This document shows, piece by piece, positions 6,812 through 15,177 of a DNA stretch of 60,729 bases. Position 1 is the first letter of the stretch; the number at the start of each line of letters is the position of its first letter. Below the pieces are notes generated by a model that saw only the letters and a list, made by a program, of their open reading frames with translations, did no database searches and was not told the origin of the DNA. The DNA lies in the NCBI GenBank assembly GCA_027065045.1, contig JAMOOX010000020.1, forward strand, positions 1-60,729. Direction: 5' to 3'. The position numbers were made by a program, and so were the translations under genes. The DNA comes from Campylobacteraceae bacterium. Its GTDB lineage: Bacteria > Campylobacterota > Campylobacteria > Campylobacterales > Sulfurovaceae.

Positions 6812-7405
6812 ATGAATTATCCAGAGTTTTTTGATAAAGTTGAGACTATTATATTAAAAGATGACCTATCTGCATTTTTAGGTACATTTAAAAATGGTGA
6901 GGTTGAATTTAGTTATCTTGATGTAGTTAAACAAGCAGGGCATAGTTGTCCTACTGTAGCAGGTGCTTATTTGGTGGTTTTAGAGGGGTTAAAGGCTCTA
7001 TATCCTAATGAGACTCCACAAAGAGGAGAGATAGAGGTAGCTTTTAAAGAGTCTTTGGAAGAGGGGGTATCTGGTGTAATTGCCAATGTGGTTACTCAAA
7101 TTACAGGGGCTACTGAAATATCAGGATTTAAAGGAATTGGTGGTAATTTTGCTAGACACTCATTAATGAGCTTTAATAATGCGATAGATTCAAGTATCAA
7201 GCTAACTAGAAAAGATAATGGTAATAGTGTAGAGGTTATTTATAATCCTAATAGTGTATCTCCATCTCCTCAAATGGGTATGCTTATGAATAAGATAATG
7301 AGTGGTGGGGCTTCTATGGAGGATAGAGTATCTTTTGGTAAATTATGGCAAGATAGAGTAGAGAGAATTTTTGGCTCCATATCAGAAGTTATTACTATTA
7401 AATAG
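6812..7405 (+). CDS. FmdE-family protein
   Basis: A 197-residue protein that fits the FmdE family (formylmethanofuran dehydrogenase subunit E-like), found in many bacteria without methanofuran. The conserved early segment FSYLDVVKQAGHSCPTVAGAY contains the His/Cys pair of the family (Cys in GHSCPTV). The middle is Gly-rich with GFKGIGGNFARHSL. No zinc-ribbon domain follows, unlike the archaeal FmdE. A GGAG lies 7 bases before the ATG. It is 9 bases upstream of the ThiF-like gene and probably cotranscribed with it and the small Cys protein at 8107. The function is unknown; a metal- or cofactor-binding role is the usual guess. Confidence 0.75.
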   Translation: MNYPEFFDKVETIILKDDLSAFLGTFKNGEVEFSYLDVVKQAGHSCPTVAGAYLVVLEGLKALYPNETPQRGEIEVAFKESLEEGVSGVIANVVTQITGATEISGFKGIGGNFARHSLMSFNNAIDSSIKLTRKDNGNSVEVIYNPNSVSPSPQMGMLMNKIMSGGASMEDRVSFGKLWQDRVERIFGSISEVITIK

Positions 7406-7414
7406 GGATAAAAT

Positions 7415-8089
7415 TTGAATTTCAATCACTACTTTAAACGACAAATTGAGCTATGGGGAGAGGAGAAACAAAACTATCTTCAAAATAAATCTATTGCTAT
7501 TATTGGAGCAGGTGGATTAGGTTCATCTTTGGCTTATGCCTTGGGTAGTAGTGGTATTGGACGAGTTGATATAGTAGATTTTGATAGGGTATCGCTTCAT
7601 AATATTCATAGACAAATAGCATTTACTTTAGATAATGAGAATGAGTATAAGGCTAGTGTAGTATCAAGGGTGATTAAATCTAAATCTCCATTTGTTCAAA
7701 GTGATGCTTTTGTAATGGGGTTTGATGAGTTTAGTCAAAATAGTGATATAAAATATGATTTAATTTTAGATGCTACGGATAATCTTCCCTCAAGAGAACT
7801 TATTAATAAATATGCAAAAGATAATAATACTCCTTGGATATATGCAAGTGTAGAGGAGTTTAATGGACAAATTTGCTTTTTTGATAAGAGTAGTTTTGGG
7901 GTATTTAATATCTCAAATCATACTCCAAAAGGTATATCAGCCCCTATGGTTATGCAGATAGCATCAACTCAGGCTAATATGGCTATTAGATATTTGATAG
8001 GATTAGAGATAGATAGAGATAAATTATATTATATATTTTATAATAAAAGTGGTGAGCTTATCACTCAAAAATTTGGTATGCCAATTTAA
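7415..8089 (+). CDS. ThiF/MoeB-like E1 adenylating enzyme (no catalytic Cys seen)
   Basis: 224 residues, probably starting at TTG (7415) with GGGAT upstream. The nucleotide-binding motif IIGAGGLGSSLAYALGSSG, IVDFDRVSLHNIHRQIAF and LDATDNLPSRELIN are clear E1 signatures (ThiF, MoeB and HesA superfamily); these enzymes adenylate the C-terminus of ubiquitin-like sulfur carriers. The usual zinc CxxC pairs and the catalytic Cys in the crossover loop are missing: one Cys is visible, in NGQICFFD. The protein probably adenylates without forming a thioester, or has changed function. No ThiS/MoaD-like gene is adjacent. It sits between the FmdE-like gene and a small Cys-rich protein. Confidence 0.85.
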   Translation: MNFNHYFKRQIELWGEEKQNYLQNKSIAIIGAGGLGSSLAYALGSSGIGRVDIVDFDRVSLHNIHRQIAFTLDNENEYKASVVSRVIKSKSPFVQSDAFVMGFDEFSQNSDIKYDLILDATDNLPSRELINKYAKDNNTPWIYASVEEFNGQICFFDKSSFGVFNISNHTPKGISAPMVMQIASTQANMAIRYLIGLEIDRDKLYYIFYNKSGELITQKFGMPI

Positions 8090-8106
8090 ATAAAAAGGAT
8101 AATTAA

Positions 8107-8259
8107 ATGGAAGAAAAAATTTTAGCATGTGATAATAAAAAGTGCTTAAAGAGTCAAGAGTGTGAAAGATATAGATTATTTAGTGAGGGTGAAAAAGAGT
8201 TTAAGACTCATGGAGGCACACCTGATAAAGGTTGTGGTAAATTTATAAAAATAAAGTAG
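8107..8259 (+). CDS. Small cysteine-containing protein, function unknown
   Basis: A 50-residue protein from ATG 8107, preceded by AAAGGAT; the stop is at 8257-8259. It has four Cys: LACDNKKCLKSQEC, then KGCGKF near the C-terminus. That arrangement could bind a metal or an FeS cluster, or form disulfides. It is 17 bases downstream of the ThiF-like gene in the same direction, so it may be the third member of an FmdE-ThiF-microprotein operon. I do not recognise the family. Confidence 0.65.
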   Translation: MEEKILACDNKKCLKSQECERYRLFSEGEKEFKTHGGTPDKGCGKFIKIK

Positions 8260-8280
8260 GTGAGTCAAAGCCTACATTAA

Positions 8281-8484
8281 TTATATATCTACTCCATTCC
8301 AAAACTCATCATAACTTAAATTTGTAGCATTTTGCTCTTTTGCAAGTAGTTTCTCATCTTCTGATTTGAAATACTGTTCAAGAGCCTCATCTAACATACT
8401 ATTAATATCTTTATTTAGAAGCTTTGAATATAGCTCCAGACTCTCTATTTTATCAATTTTTAGTTCCAATTTTATATTTTTCAT
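8281..8484 (-). CDS. Hypothetical 67-residue acidic protein, RHH-antitoxin-like
   Basis: A 67-residue protein. It starts with a short basic strand (KNIKLELKIDK), followed by a helix pair containing YSKLLNKDINSMLDEALEQYF and an acidic C-terminus ending in YDEFWNGVDI. The strand-helix-helix start and acidic tail resemble ribbon-helix-helix antitoxins, but no toxin gene is adjacent. An orphan antitoxin or a small regulator is possible. It converges with the gene at 8107, the stops being 22 bases apart. Its ATG at 8484 has AGGAAA just upstream. Confidence 0.55.
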   Translation of the reverse strand: MKNIKLELKIDKIESLELYSKLLNKDINSMLDEALEQYFKSEDEKLLAKEQNATNLSYDEFWNGVDI

Positions 8485-8595
8485 AATTTCCTATAATAGC
8501 TTAAATATTTGAAACAAATTATATCACTTTTTAGGTTTAAAATTATAAATTTTGGATAAAATATTAAAATTTTTATATAAAAAGGATACTAGAAG

Positions 8596-9180
8596 ATGTT
8601 TATAGAGGTTGGATTTTTATCATATATTATTAATAGATTTATTGGAATTTTTCCAATAAAACACCCAATAGATTCTATGAGTGATTATATTAACTCATTT
8701 AAAGAGAGATTTTATCAAGATACTATTTCACAAGGTGCAATTTTATCTACAACTCTTATTCTAATCACTTTAGGAGTGGTATATTTAATAGATTTATATA
8801 TTGGGTATATGACAAATTTTTATGTAAAAGTAACTCTTTTGAGTATAATCTCATCAATGATGATTTCATCAAAGGTATCAGATAAAAGTATCTTGACTAA
8901 TGGTGTTGTAGCTCCACTATTTTATCTAATACTATTTGGGATAGAGGGGCCATTTGTATATAAAGCTATAGAGACTCTAAACTCAATGGTTGCTAAAGAT
9001 GGAGAGTTTGGCAAAGTCTCTCTTAATTTATATAAGATAGTAAATTATATACCATCTTATATCACATCTATATTCAAAGATAAGATTATAGAAGATAAAT
9101 CTTTTCAGAAGAGATTAGATATATCTATAGTAGCTTTTTTTATAATTGCTTTATTAATAAATTATTTTATATCAAAATAA
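8596..9180 (+). CDS. Short CobD/CbiB-like cobalamin biosynthesis membrane protein
   Basis: A 194-residue integral membrane protein that resembles CobD/CbiB (adenosylcobinamide-phosphate synthase), which attaches aminopropanol to adenosylcobyric acid. Seen: INRFIGIFPIKHPIDSM for the family's DR..GePP..HPV..iG start; NGVVAPLFYLILFG for DG.vAPLFY; KAIETLNSMVAK for yKa.NTLDSMvGy; and VNYIPSYIT for .N.iPARlta. The usual length is about 300 residues, so this is a shortened version that lacks several segments. The downstream neighbours (thioredoxin-like protein, lipoprotein) do not point to cobalamin synthesis, and no other cob gene is in the window. Activity may be altered. Confidence 0.7.
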   Translation: MFIEVGFLSYIINRFIGIFPIKHPIDSMSDYINSFKERFYQDTISQGAILSTTLILITLGVVYLIDLYIGYMTNFYVKVTLLSIISSMMISSKVSDKSILTNGVVAPLFYLILFGIEGPFVYKAIETLNSMVAKDGEFGKVSLNLYKIVNYIPSYITSIFKDKIIEDKSFQKRLDISIVAFFIIALLINYFISK

Positions 9181-9205
9181 AAGAAGAAATATAAGGTAAA
9201 AGAGT

Positions 9206-9700
9206 ATGAAAAAAATTAAAAAATTTATAAAAGAGATAATTACAACACTTATAACAATATTTGTAATATCATTTGTAATCAACTATTTTAGAAGCCCAGA
9301 GTTAGACTCAAACAAACTGCCTCTAATTCAAGCTTCATTATTAGATGGAAGAGACTTTAATAGTCGTGATATAAATGATACTGTTGTTATTCATTTTTGG
9401 GCTACTTGGTGTAAAGTCTGTAAGCTAGAGGTAGATAATATAGAACGATTATCTAAAGATACAAATGTAATCACTATTGCTGTAAATTCAGGTAGTAATA
9501 GTGATATAAAGTCATTTATGAAAGAGAGAGATTTATCTTTTGAAGTGATAAATGATAATAATGGTGAGTTATCAAAAAGATTTAAAATAGAGGCATTTCC
9601 TACTACTATTATATATGATAAAAATAGAGAGTTATCATTTTTTGAGATTGGTTATACTACAACAGCAGGGCTTAGGGCTAGGGTTGGGTTGAGTAGGTAA
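9206..9700 (+). CDS. Membrane-anchored thioredoxin-like protein (TlpA/ScsD type)
   Basis: A 164-residue protein with an N-terminal signal anchor (residues 9-27, LITTLITIFVISFVINYF-like) followed by a thioredoxin fold in the periplasm. The active-site motif is WATWCKVCKLE (CKVC). Later FKIEAFPTTIIYD carries the cis-Pro. This is the architecture of TlpA/ScsD/ResA-like thiol oxidoreductases, which reduce or isomerise disulfides on exported proteins and apocytochromes. The organism makes c-type cytochromes (NirS, NorC), so a role in cytochrome maturation is possible but not shown. It lies 25 bases downstream of the CobD-like gene. Confidence 0.88.
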   Translation: MKKIKKFIKEIITTLITIFVISFVINYFRSPELDSNKLPLIQASLLDGRDFNSRDINDTVVIHFWATWCKVCKLEVDNIERLSKDTNVITIAVNSGSNSDIKSFMKERDLSFEVINDNNGELSKRFKIEAFPTTIIYDKNRELSFFEIGYTTTAGLRARVGLSR

Positions 9701-9741
9701 AGCAAATTATAGCTATAATTTCAAAAAGATAGGAGATATTT

Positions 9742-10437
9742 ATGATGAAAAATATAAATATAATATTGTTAATAGGTACTTTATTTTTGGGTTCTTGTGG
9801 AGAGAGTGATACTCCATATAATACAAGTGAAAATCCGACTACTACAATAAACTATCCATCAATTGGAGATGGCACATTTGAGATGCCTTATATGGTGGGT
9901 AGTGGGCTTTATGAGTTTAAGGGGGAGAAGTATTATGCTATTGATGTCAAAAGAGATGATTGTAATGTGCTTCTTTATGGTGTAACTAATTTTGATACTC
10001 TCGATGATGCTCTATTTATTGATGCTGGACAAAATAGTGATATTGAACCAAATAATAATTATCTATATGAAAAACTTAATAAAGATAGATATAATATTAT
10101 TGTAAATAGAAAATCTTACTCAAAATTTGGATTACTCTCTACTTGTATAGATGAGACTTATGGTTCTACAAAGCATATTAAGATATTAAAAGATAATGAT
10201 AGGGTTGTTATGAGTGATAATAATATATTATATAAATTTACTGTAACTTCTACATCTACAATGTCTCTAAATACTACGGGTGATGATATAATTCTAAGAT
10301 TATATAATAGTCAAATTGAATCAATATATAATAACTCATCTAATAAACATAGTCGTACCGTTCGTGGTGGTAAATATTATATATTATTATCTAAAATCTC
10401 TAAAAACAGTGTAAATTTTGTATTTAATATTGATTGA
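9742..10437 (+). CDS. Lipoprotein with PPC-like C-terminal domain
   Basis: A 231-residue protein. The N-terminus MMKNINIILLIGTLFLGSCG is a type II signal peptide with lipobox LGSC, so it should be a lipoprotein anchored by Cys 19 or so. Residues 45-140 hold a repeat-free beta-rich region with two Cys. The last 65 residues (YKFTVTSTSTMSLNTTGDD and later RTVRGGKYYILLSK) look like a bacterial pre-peptidase C-terminal (PPC) beta-sandwich. No catalytic domain is visible. A GGAG lies 8 bases before the start. The function is unknown; surface or periplasmic binding is plausible. Confidence 0.7.
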   Translation: MMKNINIILLIGTLFLGSCGESDTPYNTSENPTTTINYPSIGDGTFEMPYMVGSGLYEFKGEKYYAIDVKRDDCNVLLYGVTNFDTLDDALFIDAGQNSDIEPNNNYLYEKLNKDRYNIIVNRKSYSKFGLLSTCIDETYGSTKHIKILKDNDRVVMSDNNILYKFTVTSTSTMSLNTTGDDIILRLYNSQIESIYNNSSNKHSRTVRGGKYYILLSKISKNSVNFVFNID

Positions 10438-10494
10438 GTTTAAAAATTATTGGATATAATGTAAAACTTAAACTAAATTAGAGGAAGATCTATT

Positions 10495-10989
10495 ATGAAA
10501 ATTGCAGTAATTCAAGGACCAAACTTAAATATGTTGGGTATTAGAGAACAAAATATTTATGGACCTATGAAATTAGAAGATATACATGCTCAAATGAAAA
10601 ATGTAGCAGAACAAAATGGTTTTGAAATTGAATTTTTTCAAAGTAACTTAGAGGGTGAAATTGTAGATAGAATACAAGAGTGTATGGGTGATAGTGATGC
10701 TATTATTATCAATCCTGCAGCTTATACTCATACATCAATTGCTATTAGAGATGCGATTAGTGCAGTAAAATTACCAACTATTGAGGTACATATCTCTAAT
10801 GTTCATGCTAGAGAAGATTTTAGAAGTAAATCTCTTATTGCACCAGTATGTGCAGGACAAATTATGGGTATGGGTGCATTTAGTTACCATTTAGCTATGA
10901 TGGGAATGATGCAGATTTTAAATGAAGTAAAAGCTATGAGAGAACAACAAGCAGCAGCTCAAGTAGCCCAAGCACAACAACAAGCTTAA
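10495..10989 (+). CDS. aroQ: 3-dehydroquinate dehydratase, type II
   Basis: A 164-residue cytoplasmic enzyme converting 3-dehydroquinate to 3-dehydroshikimate in the shikimate pathway. The type II pattern is clear: [19 protein letters not shown] at the start (catalytic Tyr of the flexible loop in NIYG), [16 protein letters not shown] with the active-site Asn and His region, and [16 protein letters not shown] with the second His. The last dozen residues are Gln/Ala-rich and look non-essential. The campylobacterotal order aroQ-pepQ-folK-flhF is kept downstream. A rho-independent terminator-like stem follows at 10995-11013, although pepQ starts only 46 bases away. Confidence 0.96.
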   Translation: MKIAVIQGPNLNMLGIREQNIYGPMKLEDIHAQMKNVAEQNGFEIEFFQSNLEGEIVDRIQECMGDSDAIIINPAAYTHTSIAIRDAISAVKLPTIEVHISNVHAREDFRSKSLIAPVCAGQIMGMGAFSYHLAMMGMMQILNEVKAMREQQAAAQVAQAQQQA

Positions 10990-10994
10990 GGTAG

Positions 10995-11013
10995 GGTGGG
11001 TATATAACCCACC
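10995..11013 (+). terminator. Hairpin GGTGGGT/ACCCACC after aroQ
   Basis: Seven perfect pairs (GGTGGGT with ACCCACC) around an ATATA loop, starting 6 bases after the aroQ stop, then AATTATTATT. The same stem core recurs after other genes in the window (31084-31103, 51122-51138, 59630-59649). It is probably a partial terminator, because pepQ follows closely. Confidence 0.6.
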
Positions 11014-11035
11014 AATTATTATTAAAGGATAAAAA

Positions 11036-12049
11036 TTGAACTATATTTTGAAAAATGAGAATGCGATATACTATGAGTGTGGTTATAGTAATGATAATTC
11101 TATTTTTTTGAGTATAGAAGGTGTCAATTATCTATTTACAGATGGAAGATATGCCCTTGAAGCAAATCCTAGCAATGCAGAGGTAGTAATAGGTAGAAAT
11201 ATTTTAAATTTAGCTATTAGTGTCATTAAAAAATTAAAAATCAAAAAAATATATTTTGACCCAAAAGAGTGGTCTCTATATTCATTTGACATATTAAATA
11301 AAAATCTAAAAATAAAATTTAAAGCCGATATAGATTTTTCTCATAAAAAGAGAATTATCAAAACAGCACAAGAGATTAAAAAGCTTAAAAAAGCTGTGGT
11401 ATTAGGTAGTGATGCTTTTGATAAGTTTGCTAATTATCTATCTTCTAAGGGATATGGTAAAAATGAGTATAGTCTAAATCTAAAAGCAAAAGAGATATTG
11501 AGCTATAATGGAAAATATGAACTAAGTTTTGAACCTATTGTGGCTATTAGAGAGAATTCTGCCAAGCCCCATGCTATGGCTACAGGGAAGATATTAGATA
11601 AAAGAGATTTAGTTTTGGTAGATGCAGGATTGAAATATCAAAGATACTGTTCTGATAGGACAAGAGTTGCACAAGCAAGAGATGATATGGATTTTGCACT
11701 ATATCAAGATTTTGGCAAAGTTAAGATGCAAAAAGTTTATGATACGGTAGCAAAAGCGCGAGATATGGCAATAGCAAGAACCAAGAGTGGAATGAGAGCC
11801 AAAGATATAGATAAGATAGCTAGAGATGTGATAGAAAAAGCAGGGTTTGGTAAATTTTTTGTACACTCTACGGGACATGGTGTAGGATTAGATATTCATG
11901 AGATGCCTTATATCTCATCTAAAAGTAAGACTATTATAGAAGATGGTATGGTATTTACAATAGAACCAGGGATTTATCTACCCAATAAATTTGGGGTTAG
12001 AGTAGAAGATATGGTTGTGATAAAAAATGGTAGAGCTGATATTTTATAG
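11036..12049 (+). CDS. pepQ: M24 aminopeptidase (Xaa-Pro peptidase family)
   Basis: A 337-residue pita-bread-fold metallopeptidase with TTG start at 11036 and AAAGGAT just before it. Metal ligands are visible: VDAGLKYQRYCSDRTR (Asp pair), STGHGVGLDIHE (His), TIEPGIYL (Glu) and GVRVEDM (Glu). The 120-residue N-terminal domain is the creatinase-type domain. The family removes N-terminal residues before proline or splits X-Pro dipeptides; pepQ or pepP cannot be told apart here. It sits between aroQ and folK, 9 bases before folK, as in other Campylobacterota. Confidence 0.93.
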   Translation: MNYILKNENAIYYECGYSNDNSIFLSIEGVNYLFTDGRYALEANPSNAEVVIGRNILNLAISVIKKLKIKKIYFDPKEWSLYSFDILNKNLKIKFKADIDFSHKKRIIKTAQEIKKLKKAVVLGSDAFDKFANYLSSKGYGKNEYSLNLKAKEILSYNGKYELSFEPIVAIRENSAKPHAMATGKILDKRDLVLVDAGLKYQRYCSDRTRVAQARDDMDFALYQDFGKVKMQKVYDTVAKARDMAIARTKSGMRAKDIDKIARDVIEKAGFGKFFVHSTGHGVGLDIHEMPYISSKSKTIIEDGMVFTIEPGIYLPNKFGVRVEDMVVIKNGRADIL

Positions 12050-12058
12050 GTAAATATT

Positions 12059-12562
12059 ATGAGATTATATAAAAAACTAGATATAGAACGCTCTATTATA
12101 AAAACAGAAAAGTATCCATATATAAATGGTAGATATAGTAGTTTTTCTAATAGAGTATTTTTGGGAATTGGTGGGAATATTGGAGATACTACAAGAGTAT
12201 TTCATAAGCTTTTTGCTTTTTTATCTAAAAGTAACTTAATTGATATAGTAGAGACATCAATTATATTTAAAAATCCACCATTTGGATATAGTAACCAAAA
12301 TAGTTTTTATAACTCTATTATATTAATCCAAACTCCACTATCTCCTAAATTGCTATTGAGATATATTTGGCAAATAGAGAAAAGATTTAAACGAAGGAGA
12401 ACCTTTATAAATGCCCCAAGAAGTCTTGATATTGATATTATATTTTATAATAATATTAGACTAAGAGATAAAAATTTAAAGATACCACATATAGGTTGGA
12501 ATAAAAGAGAGAGTGTGATATTACCATTAAGTACAATGAGAGGAATTTTAAATGCGTCATGA
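12059..12562 (+). CDS. folK: 6-hydroxymethyl-7,8-dihydropterin pyrophosphokinase
   Basis: A 167-residue enzyme that pyrophosphorylates 6-hydroxymethyl-dihydropterin in folate synthesis. Core motifs are FLGIGGNIGDT near residue 35, KNPPFGYSNQNSFYNS, and the signature RRRTFINAPRSLDIDIIFY with the Mg-binding Asp pair. The N-terminal 30 residues before the SxGxNxGD-type motif are an extension common in Campylobacterota. It overlaps the start of flhF by 11 bases, so the two are translationally coupled. Confidence 0.95.
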   Translation: MRLYKKLDIERSIIKTEKYPYINGRYSSFSNRVFLGIGGNIGDTTRVFHKLFAFLSKSNLIDIVETSIIFKNPPFGYSNQNSFYNSIILIQTPLSPKLLLRYIWQIEKRFKRRRTFINAPRSLDIDIIFYNNIRLRDKNLKIPHIGWNKRESVILPLSTMRGILNAS

Positions 12563-13544
12563 TATGTTTAGCGCCCCTACTCCTGAAGAGGCATACTTTA
12601 AAGCAAAATCAAAGTATGGATTTGCATTTAGATTAATAAGTGCAAGACAGATACCTATTGAGAATAGTGATGAATATATTTGTGAAATTGTTATAACAGT
12701 AGATGAAGAGTTGTATAATCAAAAAAACAGACAACAGATAGTCAATGAAGATAAAGAGATAGAACAAAAAGTAAATATCAAAAGTGCCTTAGAGATTTTT
12801 TATAATCGTGGGATAGATAAACACTCTATTGAAAAAATTATATCAAAAATAGATTCTAATGAAATTTTATCTTCGCGAGAAAAGTTAGTAGCTTTTATTA
12901 TTAGTGAAATTCATAATACTATTAAAATTAAAGATGAGAATTTAGATGGTAAAAATATTATTATGCTTGTAGGGACAACAGGTGTGGGTAAAACTACAAC
13001 TATTGCAAAACTAGCATCAAGATATAGCCAAGGTATGAAAAAGCAAGTAGCACTATTTAATCTTGATAACTATAAGGTAGGTGCAAAAGAGCAGTTATCT
13101 AATTATGCTCATAATATGGGAATTACTCATATATCTATTGATTCATTAGATGAGTTTAGCAGTAAATTAGATGCTATTGAAGAACATGATTTAATTTTGG
13201 TAGATACTACGGGGATTTCACCTTTTGATATAGATAAACTACTCAAAAATGTGGAGTATATATTATCTAGCCATAAGTATAAAATATATACAAATCTTGT
13301 ATTATCAGCCACCGTAAAGTATGAAGATTTACAAGATATATATAATAGTTTCTCATTTTTGGATTTAGATAGTGTGATTTTTACCAAGCTAGATGAGACC
13401 AATCATATTGGTTCAATTATCAACTTTTTAATTGATAATCCCAATACTCCTGTAAGTTATCTATCTAATGGTCAAGTAGTACCAACTGATATTGTAATTG
13501 ATACCAAAAAATATCTATTAGATAAATTTGTAGGGACTCTATAA
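12552..13544 (+). CDS. flhF: FlhF-like SRP-family GTPase
   Basis: A 330-residue protein of the SRP GTPase family, closest to FlhF, which sets polar flagellum placement. The N-terminal domain starts with [18 protein letters not shown], a typical FlhF start. The G domain has the P-loop [24 protein letters not shown] (G3) and FTKLDET (G4, TKxD). FlhF is usually 420-480 residues, so the linker between the B and NG domains is short. flhG and other flagellar genes normally follow, but here the stop overlaps the start of mnmA. The start may be ATG 12552 or the ATG at 12564. Confidence 0.88.
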   Translation: MRHDMFSAPTPEEAYFKAKSKYGFAFRLISARQIPIENSDEYICEIVITVDEELYNQKNRQQIVNEDKEIEQKVNIKSALEIFYNRGIDKHSIEKIISKIDSNEILSSREKLVAFIISEIHNTIKIKDENLDGKNIIMLVGTTGVGKTTTIAKLASRYSQGMKKQVALFNLDNYKVGAKEQLSNYAHNMGITHISIDSLDEFSSKLDAIEEHDLILVDTTGISPFDIDKLLKNVEYILSSHKYKIYTNLVLSATVKYEDLQDIYNSFSFLDLDSVIFTKLDETNHIGSIINFLIDNPNTPVSYLSNGQVVPTDIVIDTKKYLLDKFVGTL

Positions 13545-14557
13545 TGAAAAAAGTATTAGTGGGAATGAGTGGTGGAGTAGATTCTACAGTTAGTGCTATT
13601 TTGCTACAACAACAGGGATATGAAGTAGTAGGGGTATATATGAAACTTCATACCAAAGAGGGATACCATGAAAAGAACTTTAAAAAAGCTCAGAGAGTAG
13701 CAGAGTATTTAGATATTGATATACACTTTTTGGATTTAGAAGATGAGTTTAACTCTAATGTATATAACTATTTTGTAGATAGCTATAGAGTAGGACTTAC
13801 CCCAAATCCTTGTGTAATATGTAATAGGACCATTAAATTTGGTAAAATGATAGAGTTTGGAGATAGCTTAGGTATAGACTATATCGCAACAGGACATTAT
13901 GCCAAAACTGATGGAAGATATATATACAAAGCCAAAGATTTATCCAAAGACCAAAGTTATTTTTTGGCTCAAATCAATAGAGATATAGTAGATAGATTGA
14001 TATTCCCATTAGGAGATATGCTCAAAGATGATGTAAAAGAGTTTGCCTCTAAGATAGATATATTTCAAGATATAGCATCTCAAAAAGAGAGCAGTGAAAT
14101 ATGTTTTGTAGAGAATGATTATACAGAGATATTAGAGAAGTATATGGATATAAATATAGAGGGAAATACACTCAATTCCAAAGGTGAGATAGTAGGAAAC
14201 CACAAAGGTTATATGCACTATACTATTGGCAAAAGAAGAGGTTTTTTTGTCAATGGTGCTCATGACCCTCATTTTGTATTAGATATTAATGCTCAAGAAA
14301 ATGAGATAATTGTAGGGAAAAGAGATGAGTTAGCAGTAAGTGAATTTAATATCAAAAATTTATCATTATTTGATGATATAAAAGAGAATTTTAGAGCTAC
14401 TATAAAAGTAAGATATAGAACTCAAGGTGTAGAGGGAAGTATAAATATAGAAGATAATAGTGTAGTATTAGATACCCCTGTATATGGATTAGCCAAAGAA
14501 CAAGTAGCTGTATTTTATGATGGTGATAGAGTATTAGGTGGTGGGATTATCTATTGA
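13544..14557 (+). CDS. mnmA: tRNA-specific 2-thiouridylase MnmA
   Basis: A 337-residue enzyme that thiolates the wobble U34 of Lys, Glu and Gln tRNAs. The PP-loop [13 protein letters not shown] is at the N-terminus. [13 protein letters not shown] contains the first catalytic Cys, [11 protein letters not shown] the second, and TIGKRRG the tRNA/C-terminal element. The length is at the low end of the family (about 340-370). The ATG overlaps the flhF stop (TAATG), indicating coupling in the folK-flhF-mnmA operon. The C-terminal beta barrel appears complete. Confidence 0.96.
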   Translation: MKKVLVGMSGGVDSTVSAILLQQQGYEVVGVYMKLHTKEGYHEKNFKKAQRVAEYLDIDIHFLDLEDEFNSNVYNYFVDSYRVGLTPNPCVICNRTIKFGKMIEFGDSLGIDYIATGHYAKTDGRYIYKAKDLSKDQSYFLAQINRDIVDRLIFPLGDMLKDDVKEFASKIDIFQDIASQKESSEICFVENDYTEILEKYMDINIEGNTLNSKGEIVGNHKGYMHYTIGKRRGFFVNGAHDPHFVLDINAQENEIIVGKRDELAVSEFNIKNLSLFDDIKENFRATIKVRYRTQGVEGSINIEDNSVVLDTPVYGLAKEQVAVFYDGDRVLGGGIIY

Positions 14558-14570
14558 TAATAGAGTTTAT

Positions 14571-14936
14571 ATGAAGAAAATATTATTATTACTTACTTTA
14601 GATATATTAATATTATTTACCAATGCAGAAGCACTTGATAAGATAAAGCTACAACTTCAATGGAAGCATCAATTTGAATTTGCTGGATTTTATGTAGCAA
14701 AAGAGAAAGGTTTCTATGCTGATGTTGGACTTAATGTAGAGTTTGTGGAGTATAAAAATAATACTGATATTACACAAGAAGTTTTAGATGGAAATGCTCA
14801 GTATGGTGTAAATTATGCAAGTATTATTGCTCAATATTTAAATGGCAAACCAGTTGTTCTTTTAGCAAATTTCTTTAAACAATCCCCACTAGTTCTTGTA
14901 GCTCAATTAGTGATTATCAATCAATTAAGGAGTTAA
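14571..14936 (+). pseudogene. Truncated NMT1/THI5-like periplasmic sensor
   Basis: The ATG at 14571 starts a signal peptide (KKILLLLTLDILILFTNAEA) followed by KIKLQLQWKHQFEFAGFYVA and EKGFYADVGLNVEFVEY, the start of the NMT1/THI5-like ligand-binding domain. In Campylobacterota this domain is usually the sensor of a GGDEF, kinase or chemoreceptor protein. The domain breaks off after PLVLVA near 14903, less than half way through. The remaining codons to the stop at 14936 lie in foreign sequence: another frame there encodes an IS3 transposase tail. The gene was truncated by IS insertion followed by deletion and is presumably inactive. Confidence 0.75.
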
Positions 14937-15049
14937 AAGAGGGTGTAAAAGAATATATAAATAAGTACAATTTTAAGAGATTTTATTCAAGTATTAATAA
15001 TCAACAACCTATGTATTATTATCTTGAAACTATTAAAAGTGTAGCATAA
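14906..15049 (+). pseudogene. IS3-family transposase C-terminal fragment
   Basis: A 47-codon open stretch ending at TAA 15047-15049. It reads SDYQSIKELKEGVKEYI followed by NKYNFKRFYSSINNQQPM and YYLETIKSVA. This matches the end of IS3-type OrfB (rve integrase) proteins, with the pattern IKELK..I..YI..YN..R.HSSI...P. The catalytic DDE residues lie upstream and are missing. It is fused in a different frame to the truncated NMT1 sensor. Its downstream 60 bases end in a sequence (15087-15112) also present in two pieces at 5942-6192. Confidence 0.7.
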
Positions 15050-15086
15050 TGTTACAGGTTTGGTGGAAATAGATTGTGTTTGATTT

Positions 15087-15112
15087 TTGTCTTGACTTTT
15101 CAGTCCATTATA
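15087..15112. mobile_element. Right end of the IS3-type element
   Basis: The stretch TTGTCTTGACTTTTCAGTCC begins at 15087, about 38 bases after the transposase stop, where IS3 elements have their right inverted repeat. Reverse-complemented it starts TGGACTGAAAAG. Matching pieces at 5942-5959 and 6179-6192 support a mobile-element end. The left end was not found. Confidence 0.5.
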
Positions 15113-15177
15113 GTCGGGAGAGTTATTAAAATAGGAGTGGAGTACCCCAAAAAGGTACTCTTTAATAAGAGTTTATT

